NCBI RefSeq assembly: GCF_000772705.2
Contig: NZ_JSBW02000096.1
Location: forward strand, 124,001-188,000
Origin: Xanthomonas vasicola
GTDB taxonomy: Bacteria > Pseudomonadota > Gammaproteobacteria > Xanthomonadales > Xanthomonadaceae
Reading direction: 5' to 3'
Length of the DNA stretch: 64,000 nt
The notes beneath the pieces were generated by a model. The model saw only the letters and a list, made by a program, of their open reading frames with translations. It had not been told where the DNA came from and searched no databases. Numbering within the stretch: position 1 is the first letter of the stretch; every line of letters begins with the position of its first letter. Shown one piece after another: positions 1 to 11,702 of this stretch. Position numbers and translations under genes: made by a program.

Positions 1-824
1 AGCTGCAACGAATCGAGATCGGTGGTTCCCAGGTAATCGAACGCTGGTGTCTGCCCGGGATTGTTGGGAATCTGGAAGCGATTGTTGGCGTAGCCAACCA
101 ATACGCTGAGACGGGTGTTCTCATTGACCAAGTAGGTCAGATCGGCGAAGCCCTTGCCCTGATGGCTTTTGTCATGGATCGGATTGAGGCTGTCGACCGG
201 GTTTTCCAGGCCGTTCTTGTTCTGGTCGTAATCGCCGCTGACGAACCAGCTCCAACGCCCGCTGCTGCCCCAAAGCGACGCATTGGGGTTGATGGTGCCG
301 AATGAGCCGGCGGTGATGCCGGCGCTGCCGCCATTGCCGAGTTCGGCACCGCTCTTGGTGGTGATGTCGACCACCGCGGCGGTGCGGTCGCCGAACTGCG
401 CCGGCAATGCGCCATCGAGCAGCTTGAGGTTCTTGATGATGCGCGGCTCCAGGCTCTGGCCGAAGCCGGAGATGGATTCGGGAATCATCACGCCGTTGAT
501 GCGGTACTGCAGGTTGGCATGGTCGCCGCGCACGTGGATGCCGCCATAGGAATCCTGCACCACGCCCGGTGCCTGCAGCAGAACCTGGTTGAGCGGGGTC
601 GCCGCGCCAAGCGGCAGGCGATCAATATCTTCAGCGGTGATGGCGAATTGGCTGCTGCCGATATCCGGTGACAGCGCGTTGCGCGCCGCCTCGAGCTTGG
701 CGATCACATTGACCGTATCCAGATCGGTCGTGCGCTCGGAGTCGGCATCGGCGGCGAGCGCCGCACCGACGGGTGCGGCCAGCAGGGCAACGGTGATAGC
801 GGCAGACAGAAGACGAGGAGTCAT
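1..824 (-). CDS. TonB-dependent receptor, N-terminal part (runs off window)
   Basis: Outer-membrane receptor that would import a substrate using TonB energy. Translating leftward from the ATG at 824 gives a signal peptide (MTPRLLSAAITVALLAAPVG, cleaved near ALA), then a short linker and a plug domain with features such as LLQAPGVVQDSYGGIHVRG and YRINGVIIPES, followed by the first barrel strands. About 274 residues are present; the rest of the barrel lies outside the window. The substrate cannot be told from this part. It is divergent from the DAHP synthase gene. The call to the receptor family is firm; nothing specific about the ligand is visible. Confidence 0.88.
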   Translation of the reverse strand, partial: MTPRLLSAAITVALLAAPVGAALAADADSERTTDLDTVNVIAKLEAARNALSPDIGSSQFAITAEDIDRLPLGAATPLNQVLLQAPGVVQDSYGGIHVRGDHANLQYRINGVMIPESISGFGQSLEPRIIKNLKLLDGALPAQFGDRTAAVVDITTKSGAELGNGGSAGITAGSFGTINPNASLWGSSGRWSWFVSGDYDQNKNGLENPVDSLNPIHDKSHQGKGFADLTYLVNENTRLSVLVGYANNRFQIPNNPGQTPAFDYLGTTDLDSLQ

Positions 825-1071
825 GGCAGTTTCGCGAGGCGGGTGAGGGAGGAAGTGTTGTTATTTCGTAACATTGGACTGTTTGGCGAGCGCTAGCGTA
901 GGTCGAAAGTCATGGCGCGCAGGGGGGATGTTGCTTGGTGTTCAGGTCGCAGGCGCTTGCGCGCCAGTGCCGCTGCGGGCGCTGCGGTGGCAATCCGACG
1001 CGCCTGGCATGCAGGCGCTTTGCGTAGCCCTCCGGCTCTGCCAACATCGCAGACTGCCTAGGAGTCCTTTC

Positions 1072-2469
1072 ATGAATCTTTCCGCCCCCACTCCCGTTTC
1101 CGATCCCGCCGTCGCAGTGTGGGCGCCGGATAGCTGGCGCGGCAAACCTGCATTGCAGCTGCCGGTGTATCCGGATGAAGCCGCGCTGCAGACCGCCATG
1201 CGCGAGTTGGGGCAGCTCCCGCCGCTGGTGACCTCGTGGGAAATCTTTGCGCTCAAGCGCCAATTGGCGGAAGCGCAGGAAGGCAAGCGCTTCCTGCTGC
1301 AGGGCGGTGATTGCGCGGAAAATTTCAGCGATTGCGAATCGGGCACCATCTCCAATCGCCTGAAGGTACTGCTGCAAATGAGCCTGGTGCTGGTGCACGG
1401 GCTGCATTTGCCGGTGGTGCGGGTGGGCCGTTTTGCCGGGCAATATGCCAAGCCGCGTTCGGCCGATACTGAGACCCGCGATGGGGTGACCTTGCCGAGC
1501 TACCGCGGCGATGTAATCAATGCGCCGGCCTTTACCGAAGCGGCGCGCGTGCCCGACCCTCGCCGCATGATCACCGCGCATTCGCGTTCGGCGATGACGA
1601 TGAACTTCGTGCGCGCGTTGATCGACGGCGGCTTTGCCGACCTGCATCACCCCGAATACTGGAATCTGGATTGGGTGGGCTATTCGCCGCTGGCGGCGGA
1701 CTACCAGAAGATGGTCGCTTCGATCGGCGATGCCGTGCGCTTCATGGAAACCCTGTCCGGTGCGGAGGTGTACAACCTCAATCGCATCGACTTCTACACC
1801 TCGCACGAAGCCTTGCTGCTGCCGTACGAAGAAGGCCTGACCCGGCAGGTGCCGCGGCAGTGGGGCTGGTTCAATCTCAGCACCCACTACCCGTGGATCG
1901 GCATGCGCACCGCTGCGCTGGATGGTGCGCATGTGGAATACCTGCGCGGCGTGCGTAATCCCATCGCGATCAAGGTCGGGCCGTCGGTGCAGCCAGATCA
2001 GTTACTGCGCCTGATCGATGTGCTCAATCCCGAAGACGAACCCGGGCGTTTGAGCTTCATCCATCGCATGGGCGCGGCGCAGATCGCCGAGAAGTTGCCG
2101 CCGCTGCTGGATGCCGTCAAGCGCGACGGGCGGCGGGTGCTGTGGGTCTGCGATGCGATGCACGGCAATACCGAAAGCACGGGAAATGGCTATAAAACGC
2201 GGCGTTTCGACAATATCCGCAATGAAGTGGAGATCTCCTTCGACCTGCATGCGGCGGCCGGCACGCGGCTGGGTGGCGTGCATCTGGAACTCACCGGCGA
2301 AGATGTCACCGAGTGCACCGGCGGCGCACGCGAGCTGACCGAGCGCGATCTGGAGCGGGCGTATCGCTCCAGCGTGGATCCGCGCCTTAACTACGAACAA
2401 TCGCTGGAAATTGCGATGGCGATCGTGCGCAAGCAGCAACAGGTGGCCTCGCAGCCACTGGGCGCATGA
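1072..2469 (+). CDS. 3-deoxy-D-arabino-heptulosonate 7-phosphate (DAHP) synthase, class II
   Basis: First enzyme of the shikimate pathway: condenses phosphoenolpyruvate and erythrose 4-phosphate in the cytosol. The sequence is the plant/class II type, about 465 residues, with the conserved LLQGGDCAENF near residue 75, RVGRFAGQYAKPRS near 117, and the metal/substrate segments SHEALLLPYE and WVCDAMHGNT. An open frame extends back to 874, but the ATG at 1072 is chosen because GGAG sits at 1061-1064 and the family homology (SWRGKPALQLP) begins just after it. The extra 66 upstream codons have no family match. It stands alone, with the mechanosensitive channel gene 85 bases downstream. Confidence 0.93.
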   Translation: MNLSAPTPVSDPAVAVWAPDSWRGKPALQLPVYPDEAALQTAMRELGQLPPLVTSWEIFALKRQLAEAQEGKRFLLQGGDCAENFSDCESGTISNRLKVLLQMSLVLVHGLHLPVVRVGRFAGQYAKPRSADTETRDGVTLPSYRGDVINAPAFTEAARVPDPRRMITAHSRSAMTMNFVRALIDGGFADLHHPEYWNLDWVGYSPLAADYQKMVASIGDAVRFMETLSGAEVYNLNRIDFYTSHEALLLPYEEGLTRQVPRQWGWFNLSTHYPWIGMRTAALDGAHVEYLRGVRNPIAIKVGPSVQPDQLLRLIDVLNPEDEPGRLSFIHRMGAAQIAEKLPPLLDAVKRDGRRVLWVCDAMHGNTESTGNGYKTRRFDNIRNEVEISFDLHAAAGTRLGGVHLELTGEDVTECTGGARELTERDLERAYRSSVDPRLNYEQSLEIAMAIVRKQQQVASQPLGA

Positions 2470-2554
2470 GCGGGGTGTGCGCATGACGTGATGCTCATGC
2501 CGCGTGCGGCATGCTCTGGCAGCCATCCCTCTCTCCCCCCACAGGAGGAACGGT

Positions 2555-3682
2555 TTGACTGCCGATTGGAACGTCATCCGCGAATACGCAATTCCGCTCG
2601 GTGCCTCGCTGCTGGCGGGCATCGTGACCTGGTCATTGATGCTGTGGCTGTTTCGCCGCATGCAGGGCCGCGACTATCGCCGTGCGCGCATCATTCGCGT
2701 GATCACGCTGCCGGCGGCCTTTATTTTGCCGCTGTTGTTTTTGGGCATCGCCACCGAAGCGACCCCATTGGCCGGCAGGGCGCTGGTAGCAGTGCAGCAT
2801 CTGCTGCACCTGGGCATCGTCGGCTGCGTCACTTGGTTACTGGTACGTGCGGTGGCTGCTGGCGAAGCGGCGATTCTGCGCAGCAACCCGATCGAAGTCT
2901 CCGACAACCTCACCGCACGCCGCATCCAGACTCAGACGCGTGTGCTGAGCCGGGTGCTGATGGGCACGGTGATCTTGCTCGGCATTTCGGTAGTCCTGCT
3001 GACCTTTCCGCAGGTGCGCCAGATCGGCAAGACCTTGCTGGCGTCGGCCGGCATCATCGGGCTGGTGGCCGGTATCGCGGCCAAGCCGGTGTTCGGCAAT
3101 TTGATCGCCGGTTTGCAGATTGCACTGACCCAGCCGATTCGCCTGGACGATGTGGTGATCGTGGAGGGCGAGTGGGGCCGTATCGAAGAGATCGGTAGCT
3201 CGTACGTGGTGGTGCGGATCTGGGACGAGCGCCGCATGGTGGTGCCGCTGACGTGGTGGATTGAAAACCCGTTTCAGAACTGGACGCGCAGCAGTGCCGA
3301 CCTGCTCGGCACCGCGTTTTTGTGGCTGGATTACCGTACGCCGATTGCAGCAGTACGCGCGGAGCTGGAGCGTATCTGCCAGAGCGAGCCGCTATGGGAT
3401 GGCCGTGTGTGCGTGACCCAGATTACCGACACCAGCGACAACACCATCCAGGTGAGGCTGCTGGTAAGCGCGCGCAATTCTGGCGATGCCTTCGATCTGC
3501 GCTGTCTGGTGCGCGAACGCATGATCGATTTCCTGACCCGCGAGCATGCGTATGCATTGCCGAGAATTCGCGCCGAAATCGCTGCGCAGGAAAAAGCGCC
3601 ATCGCGTGCGGCCGAGCCGATTGCACAGGAGAGCGTACGCTCGCCGGGCGCCGAAGACGGCGAGCCTGCGACCAGCATCTAG
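2555..3682 (+). CDS. MscS-family mechanosensitive ion channel
   Basis: Inner-membrane channel that would release solutes on hypo-osmotic shock. About 375 residues: four to five hydrophobic segments in the first half, then the MscS pore-lining helix and beta domain (ASAGIIGLVAGIAAKPVFGN, residues about 167-186, followed by LIAGLQIALTQPIRLDDVV and the WGRIEEIG motif). The C-terminal tail is charged and Ala/Glu-rich. A TTG at 2555 is preferred as start because AGGAGGA lies at 2543-2549 with ideal spacing; an ATG-initiated frame from 2504 would put a non-family 17-residue extension in front. It is likely a separate unit from the DAHP synthase gene. Confidence 0.88.
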   Translation: MTADWNVIREYAIPLGASLLAGIVTWSLMLWLFRRMQGRDYRRARIIRVITLPAAFILPLLFLGIATEATPLAGRALVAVQHLLHLGIVGCVTWLLVRAVAAGEAAILRSNPIEVSDNLTARRIQTQTRVLSRVLMGTVILLGISVVLLTFPQVRQIGKTLLASAGIIGLVAGIAAKPVFGNLIAGLQIALTQPIRLDDVVIVEGEWGRIEEIGSSYVVVRIWDERRMVVPLTWWIENPFQNWTRSSADLLGTAFLWLDYRTPIAAVRAELERICQSEPLWDGRVCVTQITDTSDNTIQVRLLVSARNSGDAFDLRCLVRERMIDFLTREHAYALPRIRAEIAAQEKAPSRAAEPIAQESVRSPGAEDGEPATSI

Positions 3683-3711
3683 CGCAGCTCAGAAAAAGAC
3701 TGTGCCGCCGC

Positions 3712-3830
3712 CGGGCGGGCGCGGTCGGTGCTCGGAATCGGCATGTACTCCGGTTCCTCTGCACCGTCCGCGCCACGCACCTACCAGGCGACTGCTCGCT
3801 ACGAGCTGTTGGTCGTTCTTAGTGCGTCGT
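3712..3830. repeat. Dispersed intergenic repeat, copy 1
   Basis: This stretch matches, in reverse complement, the region 57661-57771. Shared blocks include a GC-rich lead-in ending in GGAATCGGCATGTAC and a later block resembling GACTGCTCGCTACG. A shorter fragment of the same lead-in (CAGTCGGTGCTCGGAATCG) is at 50464-50482. Neither copy forms part of a believable gene, although each can be translated into a peptide containing MLGIGMY. I infer a genus-typical mobile or palindromic intergenic repeat; its boundaries are approximate. Confidence 0.55.
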
Positions 3831-3862
3831 GTAGCGGTGGCTACCGGCATCTAAGAATCTGT

Positions 3863-4190
3863 TCACGATCTCCCGAGCAGCAATGTCAGGAACGCAAGGT
3901 GGATGAACTGCAAGCTGGTATTGAGCCTTCGCTCGCTGTTCTTCCATAACCTTCGGTTCTTCTCCAGCCAGGCAAAGCTGCGTTCAACAATCCAGTGCTT
4001 CGGCAAAACCTTGAAAGTATGCAACTCGCTGCGTTTGGCAATCTGTACGGTGACGCGCTTGCCAAGGATGTCCTGGACGCCCTTGGCGAAGGGATCTCCG
4101 CTATAGCCGCTATCGCCCAGCAGGCTTTTCGCCCGACCCTAGCTGCGCTTGCACGCGTCAGTGTGGCGTCGGGCGCCAGCTGCTACGCGT
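3863..4190 (-). pseudogene. IS5-family transposase remnant (C-terminal end)
   Basis: Read leftward, this region gives SLLGDSGYSGDPF, then KVLPKHWIVERSFAWLEKNR and a tail ending LAFLTLLLGRS at a stop at 3863-3865. The GDSGY and ERSFAWL blocks are the second Asp and the final Glu regions of IS5/IS4-type DDE transposases. The same frame is cut by a stop codon at 4139-4141 and nothing upstream restores the rest of the transposase, so this is a dead fragment. No terminal inverted repeats were identified. It sits beside the dispersed repeat and between two intact genes, consistent with an old insertion. Confidence 0.75.
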
Positions 4191-4207
4191 GGCCCTGCGT
4201 GGCCCAA

Positions 4208-5872
<1,665 letters not shown>

Positions 5873-5960
5873 GGATGGTCTTCCCCGGGGAGAAGTCGCA
5901 GGCTAACGGCGCTGCGTCGGGGTGACAACGGATGACGTGCCCGAAAACGGGAAGGCAAGC

Positions 5961-6431
5961 TCAGCGACGGCGGCGTCGCACCAGATCGCGTGCCAGCACC
6001 CCGACTACAATCAGGTTGATTGCCAGCACGGCCCAGGCGGTCCAGCCAGGGTGACGCACGATGGCATAGATATCGAAGGGCAGATAGATGGCCGCCGACA
6101 GGCAGCCCAGCACCGAGGCCCAGGCCTTGGCACGCCACAGACCCCAGGCTTCCACTACGTGCAGCAGGCCGTAGGCCAGCATGGCGGCAGCGGCTAGATG
6201 CACCGCATCGGGGCTGATGGTCTTGAGCAACGACGGCAATGCGCCGTGGTCCGGGTCCAGATTGAAACGACGGATCAGTGTGCTGACCGCATTTTGCAGG
6301 GGGAGCGGGCCCAGAAGTTCCAGGCCCGTCGCCGCCAACAGCGCAAGTGTTCCCTTGACCGCCTCAAGCAAGGCGATCACATGCAGTCCCGGATGCGCGC
6401 GCGGATCCGGGCTATAGGGCTTGGTGCTCAC
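5961..6431 (-). CDS. DUF2127-like small integral membrane protein
   Basis: 156 residues with four predicted membrane helices (around residues 18-42, 78-97, 104-122 and 130-148) and a basic tail ending RRRRR. The opening HVIALLEAVKGTLALLAA is typical of DUF2127 proteins. Function is unknown. It lies 18 bases downstream of typA in the same direction and may share its transcript. The family assignment rests on pattern recognition only. Confidence 0.7.
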   Translation of the reverse strand: MSTKPYSPDPRAHPGLHVIALLEAVKGTLALLAATGLELLGPLPLQNAVSTLIRRFNLDPDHGALPSLLKTISPDAVHLAAAAMLAYGLLHVVEAWGLWRAKAWASVLGCLSAAIYLPFDIYAIVRHPGWTAWAVLAINLIVVGVLARDLVRRRRR

Positions 6432-6449
6432 GCGTGTCGGCCTGACACC

Positions 6450-8279
6450 TTAGCCCGAACGACCAGCGCGCTTACGGTCGCTTTCGGTCAGGAACTTCTT
6501 GCGCAGGCGAATTTCCTTCGGGGTGACTTCCACCAGCTCGTCGTCCTCGATGAAGTCCAGGGCCTGTTCCAGCGTGTACTTGATCGCCGGGGTCAGCTTG
6601 ATCGCATCGTCCTTGCCAGAAGCGCGCATGTTGGTCAGCGGCTTGGTCTTGATCGCGTTGACGGTCAGGTCGTTGTCCTTGGAGTGGATACCGATCAGCT
6701 GACCTTCGTACACATTGTCGCCTTCGGCGGCGAACAGGCGACCACGCTCTTCCAACGGCCCCAGTGCATAGGCCGGCGTTGCGCCCGGTGCATTGGCAAT
6801 CATCACGCCGTTCTGGCGCTTGGCGATCGCGCCCTGTTCCTTCGGACCGTAATGGTCGAACACGTGGAACAGCAGGCCCGAGCCCTGGGTCAGAGTGCGG
6901 AATTCGTTCTGGAAGCCGATCAGGCCACGCGCCGGGATCATGTAATCCAGACGCACGCGGCCCTTGCTGTCCGGCTCCATGTTCTTCAGCTGGCCCTTAC
7001 GGGTGCCCAGCTTTTCCATCACGCCGCCCTGGTGCTGTTCTTCGATGTCCACCACCAGCTGTTCGATCGGCTCCATCAACTTGCCGTCGATTTCCTTGAT
7101 GATCACTTCCGGACGCGACACGGCCAGCTCGTAGCCTTCACGACGCATATTTTCGATCAGCACCGACAGATGCAATTCGCCACGGCCGGAGACCAGGAAC
7201 TTGTCGGCGTCGGAACCTTCCTCGACCTTCAGTGCCACGTTGTGCACCTTCTCGCGATCCAGACGGTCGCGCAGCTGACGGCTGGTCAGGAACTTGCCAC
7301 CGGACAGGTCCTTGTTGCCGGCAAACGGCGAGTTGTTGACCTGGAAGGTCATCGAGATGGTGGGCTCGTCCACGGTCAGCGCCGGCAGCGACTCGGGGTG
7401 ATCGAGCGCGCACACGGTGTCGGAAATGGTGAGCTCGGCCACGCCGGAGATGGCGACGATGTCGCCGGCCTCAGCGGTGTCCTGCTCGATGCGCTCCAGG
7501 CCCAGGAAGCCCAGCACCTGCAGCACCTTGCCCTGACGCTTCTTGCCTTCGCGGTCGATCACGCTGACCGGCATGTTCTTCTTCAGCACGCCGCGCTGGA
7601 TGCGGCCGATGCCGATCACGCCGACGAAGTTGTTGTAGTCCAGCTGGCTGATGCGCATCTGGAACGGGCCGTCCGGGTCAACGTCCGGGGGCGACACATG
7701 CTGCATGATCGCTTCGTACAGCGGGGTCATGTCGCCGTCGCGCACGTCCGAATCCAGGCTGGCGTAGCCGTTCAGTGCGGAGGTGTAGACGATCGGGAAG
7801 TCCAGCTGCTCGTCGGTTGCGCCGAGCTTGTCGAACAGGTCGAACACCTGGTCGATCACCCAGTCCGGGCGTGCGCCGGGACGGTCGATCTTGTTGACCA
7901 CCACGATTGGCTTGAAGCCCATCGCGAAGGCCTTCTGGGTCACGAAGCGGGTCTGCGGCATCGGGCCGTCCATCGCGTCGACCAGGATCAGCACCGAGTC
8001 CACCATCGACAGCACGCGCTCGACTTCGCCACCGAAGTCGGCGTGTCCCGGGGTGTCGACGATGTTGATGCGGTTGCCGTTCCAGGTGATGGCCGTGTTC
8101 TTGGCCAGGATCGTGATGCCACGCTCCTTTTCCTGATCGTTGCTGTCCATCACGCGCTCAGCCAACACAGTGCGTTCGGACAGGGTGCCGGACTGCTTCA
8201 GAAGGCAGTCGACGAGGGTGGTCTTGCCATGGTCAACGTGCGCGACGATGGCGATATTGCGGAGTTTTTCGATAGACAT
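6450..8279 (-). CDS. typA: Ribosome-binding translational GTPase TypA/BipA
   Basis: A translational GTPase that acts on the ribosome during 50S assembly and under stress or cold. 609 residues, the usual length. G1 is [10 protein letters not shown] (residues 13-22), G2 lies around ERGITI, G3 is DTPGHADF and G4 is VNKIDRP; EF-G-like domains follow and the BipA-specific C-terminal domain ends with the basic [19 protein letters not shown]. The ATG at 8279 directly precedes the family's standard [16 protein letters not shown] start. The cyclophilin gene diverges from it to the right. Confidence 0.97.
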   Translation of the reverse strand: MSIEKLRNIAIVAHVDHGKTTLVDCLLKQSGTLSERTVLAERVMDSNDQEKERGITILAKNTAITWNGNRINIVDTPGHADFGGEVERVLSMVDSVLILVDAMDGPMPQTRFVTQKAFAMGFKPIVVVNKIDRPGARPDWVIDQVFDLFDKLGATDEQLDFPIVYTSALNGYASLDSDVRDGDMTPLYEAIMQHVSPPDVDPDGPFQMRISQLDYNNFVGVIGIGRIQRGVLKKNMPVSVIDREGKKRQGKVLQVLGFLGLERIEQDTAEAGDIVAISGVAELTISDTVCALDHPESLPALTVDEPTISMTFQVNNSPFAGNKDLSGGKFLTSRQLRDRLDREKVHNVALKVEEGSDADKFLVSGRGELHLSVLIENMRREGYELAVSRPEVIIKEIDGKLMEPIEQLVVDIEEQHQGGVMEKLGTRKGQLKNMEPDSKGRVRLDYMIPARGLIGFQNEFRTLTQGSGLLFHVFDHYGPKEQGAIAKRQNGVMIANAPGATPAYALGPLEERGRLFAAEGDNVYEGQLIGIHSKDNDLTVNAIKTKPLTNMRASGKDDAIKLTPAIKYTLEQALDFIEDDELVEVTPKEIRLRKKFLTESDRKRAGRSG

Positions 8280-8522
8280 GCGGAAAGGGCCCCTGTCTGG
8301 CGCCAGTCTTGAGATGAGGTAAGCCCGACATTATAGCGGTTTCGTTGCGTTGCCGTTGCGGATGGGCAAAAGTCGGTTCAGATCGCCCATTCAGCCAGCG
8401 TGACGAGGCCCACGGCCGGGGCGAGGTGAGTCGTTGGACCATGGTCGTAACCACGCGGCCGGTCGCACGCCCGGGTGTATCCTAATGGGCTGTTGATCAC
8501 TCCAGAACCTGCAAGGATTTCC

Positions 8523-9017
8523 ATGTCCCTGATCGCCACCTTTGACACCTCCCGCGGCCCGATCGTTGTCGAGCTGTACCCGGAGAAGGCCCCGCTGACG
8601 GTTGCCAACTTCGTCAACCTGGCCAAGCGCGGCTTCTACAACGGCCTGAGCTTCCACCGTGTCATCGCCGACTTCATGATCCAGGGCGGTTGCCCGGAAG
8701 GTTCCGGCCGCGGCGGCCCGGGCTACCGTTTCGAAGACGAGGCCAACAATGGCGTCGGTCACGAGCGCGGCGTGCTGTCCATGGCCAACGCCGGCCCGAA
8801 CACCAACGGCAGCCAGTTCTTCATCACGCACACCGCCACCCCGTGGCTGGACGGCAAGCACACCGTGTTCGGCAAGGTCACTCAGGGCCTGGACGTGGTC
8901 GATAGCGTTGCCCAGGGCGACACCATCAATACGCTTACAATCGAAGGCGACACCGACGCCGTGCTGGCCGCCAAGGCCGACCGCGTTGCGGAGTGGAATA
9001 AGATCCTCGCCGCCTGA
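8523..9017 (+). CDS. ppiB: Peptidyl-prolyl cis-trans isomerase, cyclophilin type
   Basis: Catalyses proline isomerisation during protein folding; there is no signal peptide, so it is the cytosolic type. 164 residues containing the active-site blocks [13 protein letters not shown] (catalytic Arg), NTNGSQFFI and [10 protein letters not shown]. An open frame begins at 8475, but the ATG at 8523 is chosen because an AAGGA site lies eight bases upstream and the cyclophilin fold starts immediately ([12 protein letters not shown]). It is followed by a short GC hairpin with a T-rich tail. Confidence 0.95.
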   Translation: MSLIATFDTSRGPIVVELYPEKAPLTVANFVNLAKRGFYNGLSFHRVIADFMIQGGCPEGSGRGGPGYRFEDEANNGVGHERGVLSMANAGPNTNGSQFFITHTATPWLDGKHTVFGKVTQGLDVVDSVAQGDTINTLTIEGDTDAVLAAKADRVAEWNKILAA

Positions 9018-9032
9018 TCGCCTCCCGTCGAA

Positions 9033-9060
9033 CGGCCGCCTTGTGCGGCCGTTTGCTTGT
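9033..9060 (+). terminator. Terminator after the cyclophilin gene
   Basis: A seven-base-pair stem CGGCCGC/GCGGCCG with a five-base loop is followed by a short T-rich stretch. It lies 15 bases past the stop codon. Confidence 0.6.
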
Positions 9061-9118
9061 CAAAGCGCGCCGCCAGGCCTTGCGCTCCGCCAGCGCGCTA
9101 CCCACCAACGCTTTTTAG

Positions 9119-10120
<1,002 letters not shown>

Positions 10121-10147
10121 GTTTTTCGGTCACTGCTGTGATGAAAG

Positions 10148-10172
10148 CGCCGGGCATTGCCCGGCGTTTTTT
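10148..10172 (+). terminator. Terminator after mdh
   Basis: Eight-base-pair stem CGCCGGGC/GCCCGGCG with a three-base loop and a run of six T, 27 bases after the mdh stop. Because the glutathione transferase gene converges on it, it may act from both sides. Confidence 0.85.
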
Positions 10173-10203
10173 ATTGCGTGTCGCGGGGCGCATGTCTGCG
10201 CTG

Positions 10204-10818
10204 TCAGGTCAGGCCTTCCGCCTTCAGTGCGGCCTGCACATCGGCATCGGCCAACATGCGTTGCACAAACGCCTGTAGCGCATCCAAGCCATCCAGATTC
10301 ACGGCGACTTTCTGCGCCCACAGCAAGGTCACGAACAGATACGCATCGGCACCGGTGTGGTTGTCGCTGGCAAGCCAGGTGCGACCTTGCAGATGCGCAT
10401 CGACGCGCTCGTACAGCGTGCGCAACTTGCTGCGTGCATCGTCTTGACTGCGCGCAATCAGCGCGGGGTCTTGCAGATACGCCGTGCTGCCGAAGATCGG
10501 CTTGAACGCGGGATGCACGTCGGCATTGACGAAGGCGATCCAGCGATTGATTTCGGCACGGCTGCGCGCGGTGCCATCGCCGGACAGGCCGCTCAGCGGT
10601 GCGATGTCGGCGATGTAATTGAGGATGGCGGCATTCTGGGTCAGTGCCCAATCGTCGATCAACAGCAGCGGTACGGCGCCGGCTGGGTTCAGGCGCAGAT
10701 ACTCGGGAGATTTCATCGTCGCCGCTTCGACCACGCTCAGGTCGAACGGCAACCCCGACCAACGCAACACGATGTGATCTGCCAGCGAACAGGCGCCGGG
10801 CTTGGTGTACAGCTTCAT
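10204..10818 (-). CDS. Glutathione S-transferase, beta-class-like
   Basis: Conjugates glutathione to electrophiles or acts as a thiol transferase. 204 residues: thioredoxin-like N-terminal half with KPGACSLADHI (the Cys at residue 10 is the position used by beta-class enzymes), NPAGAVPLLL with the conserved cis-Pro, and the TQNAAILNYIAD helix; the all-helical C-terminal domain follows. It is convergent with mdh. The physiological substrate is not indicated by the context. Confidence 0.88.
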   Translation of the reverse strand: MKLYTKPGACSLADHIVLRWSGLPFDLSVVEAATMKSPEYLRLNPAGAVPLLLIDDWALTQNAAILNYIADIAPLSGLSGDGTARSRAEINRWIAFVNADVHPAFKPIFGSTAYLQDPALIARSQDDARSKLRTLYERVDAHLQGRTWLASDNHTGADAYLFVTLLWAQKVAVNLDGLDALQAFVQRMLADADVQAALKAEGLT

Positions 10819-11240
10819 GGACGATCCACACGGGAATGAGGTCCTAAGCTTAGCGGGCGGGCGACGCCGTGTGGAGCGTGCAGTTGGTGATTGAAAGCTG
10901 CAGCAGGGGCCGCGCCACTGGGCCCGGCGGTCGCGCCGGTTGCGGTTGTGTCGATGCTAATGCGGGCGCCAAGGTGGCCAGCGCGCGGCAGTCGGCGGCT
11001 GCGGCTCCTGAGTGATCAGGGCCATTTTGCAACCTATCCAGGTGAGGGAGTGCATCGACGTGTGACACGGCTTTATGCCGTGCTGATCAATCGTCATGCG
11101 GCGCTGTATTCGTCGCGCTGCAGCGACATGAGCATCTCGACGACGGTGTCTAGAGACGCGCCGAACGCGTCGGCAGTGCATCGCAGCGGCAGGACATCTT
11201 CGTGACACAGAACTAAAAGGCACGCTGCGACATTGCGCGC
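10819..11240. other. Intergenic stretch, no gene seen
   Basis: Between the divergent-facing start of the glutathione transferase gene and the end of the wall-hydrolase gene. Short open frames on both strands have no recognisable protein family, no good ribosome sites and no consistent codon bias. Nothing further is supported. Confidence 0.5.
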
Positions 11241-11702
11241 TCAGGACGCGTTGCGCGGGCGCAATGTCTGCACGCGATAGAACGTGTGGTCGCCGATGGT
11301 CGCCACCTGATAGGCATTACGCCAGCTGGGGCTCGCAATTGCGCTTGCGGCAAAGTGACTGGCACCCGGCACGATCTCTTTGCGCTGGCCAACCGGTAGT
11401 GCCCAGTTGCGCTGCGCCGCCAGTGCCACGTCCAACGCCTTGTTCCAGGCATCGTCGTTCTTCAGCTGCGTACCCGGCGCCACAATTGTCGGTGCGAACT
11501 GCTTGCGTGCAGTGACCACCTGACACATCGAATCGCCCCACAAACCGCTATCCAGGCGACGCAACGCAACTTCCGCAACGGCCTGTTGGCCACGCAAGGT
11601 CTGGTCGCGCGCCTCCAGATAAACGGTGGTACTCAAACACAGTGAATCTGCGGCTGGCTGCGGCAACACATGCGACAGCCAGAGTATCCAAACAAGTTTC
11701 AT
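11241..11702 (-). CDS. Cell-wall hydrolase, SleB-like
   Basis: Probable peptidoglycan-cleaving enzyme (SleB/Hydrolase_2 family). From the ATG at 11702, about 153 residues: a short hydrophobic leader (MKLVWILWLSHVLPQPAADS), then LCLSTTVYLEARDQTLRGQQ with the catalytic Glu of the family, VAEVALRR, CQVVTARKQFAP, and near the end GASHFAASA and IGDHTFYR. Upstream is AAGGAG with good spacing, which decides this start over an open frame extending to 11744. It sits alone beside a gene-poor stretch; the target in the wall is inferred from the family only. Confidence 0.8.
   Translation of the reverse strand: MKLVWILWLSHVLPQPAADSLCLSTTVYLEARDQTLRGQQAVAEVALRRLDSGLWGDSMCQVVTARKQFAPTIVAPGTQLKNDDAWNKALDVALAAQRNWALPVGQRKEIVPGASHFAASAIASPSWRNAYQVATIGDHTFYRVQTLRPRNAS

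Noticed and set aside
6198-8312. Long 704-codon open frame on the + strand
   Set aside because: It is the antisense shadow of typA, full of His/Gln/Val runs and with no family likeness; typA has all GTPase motifs.
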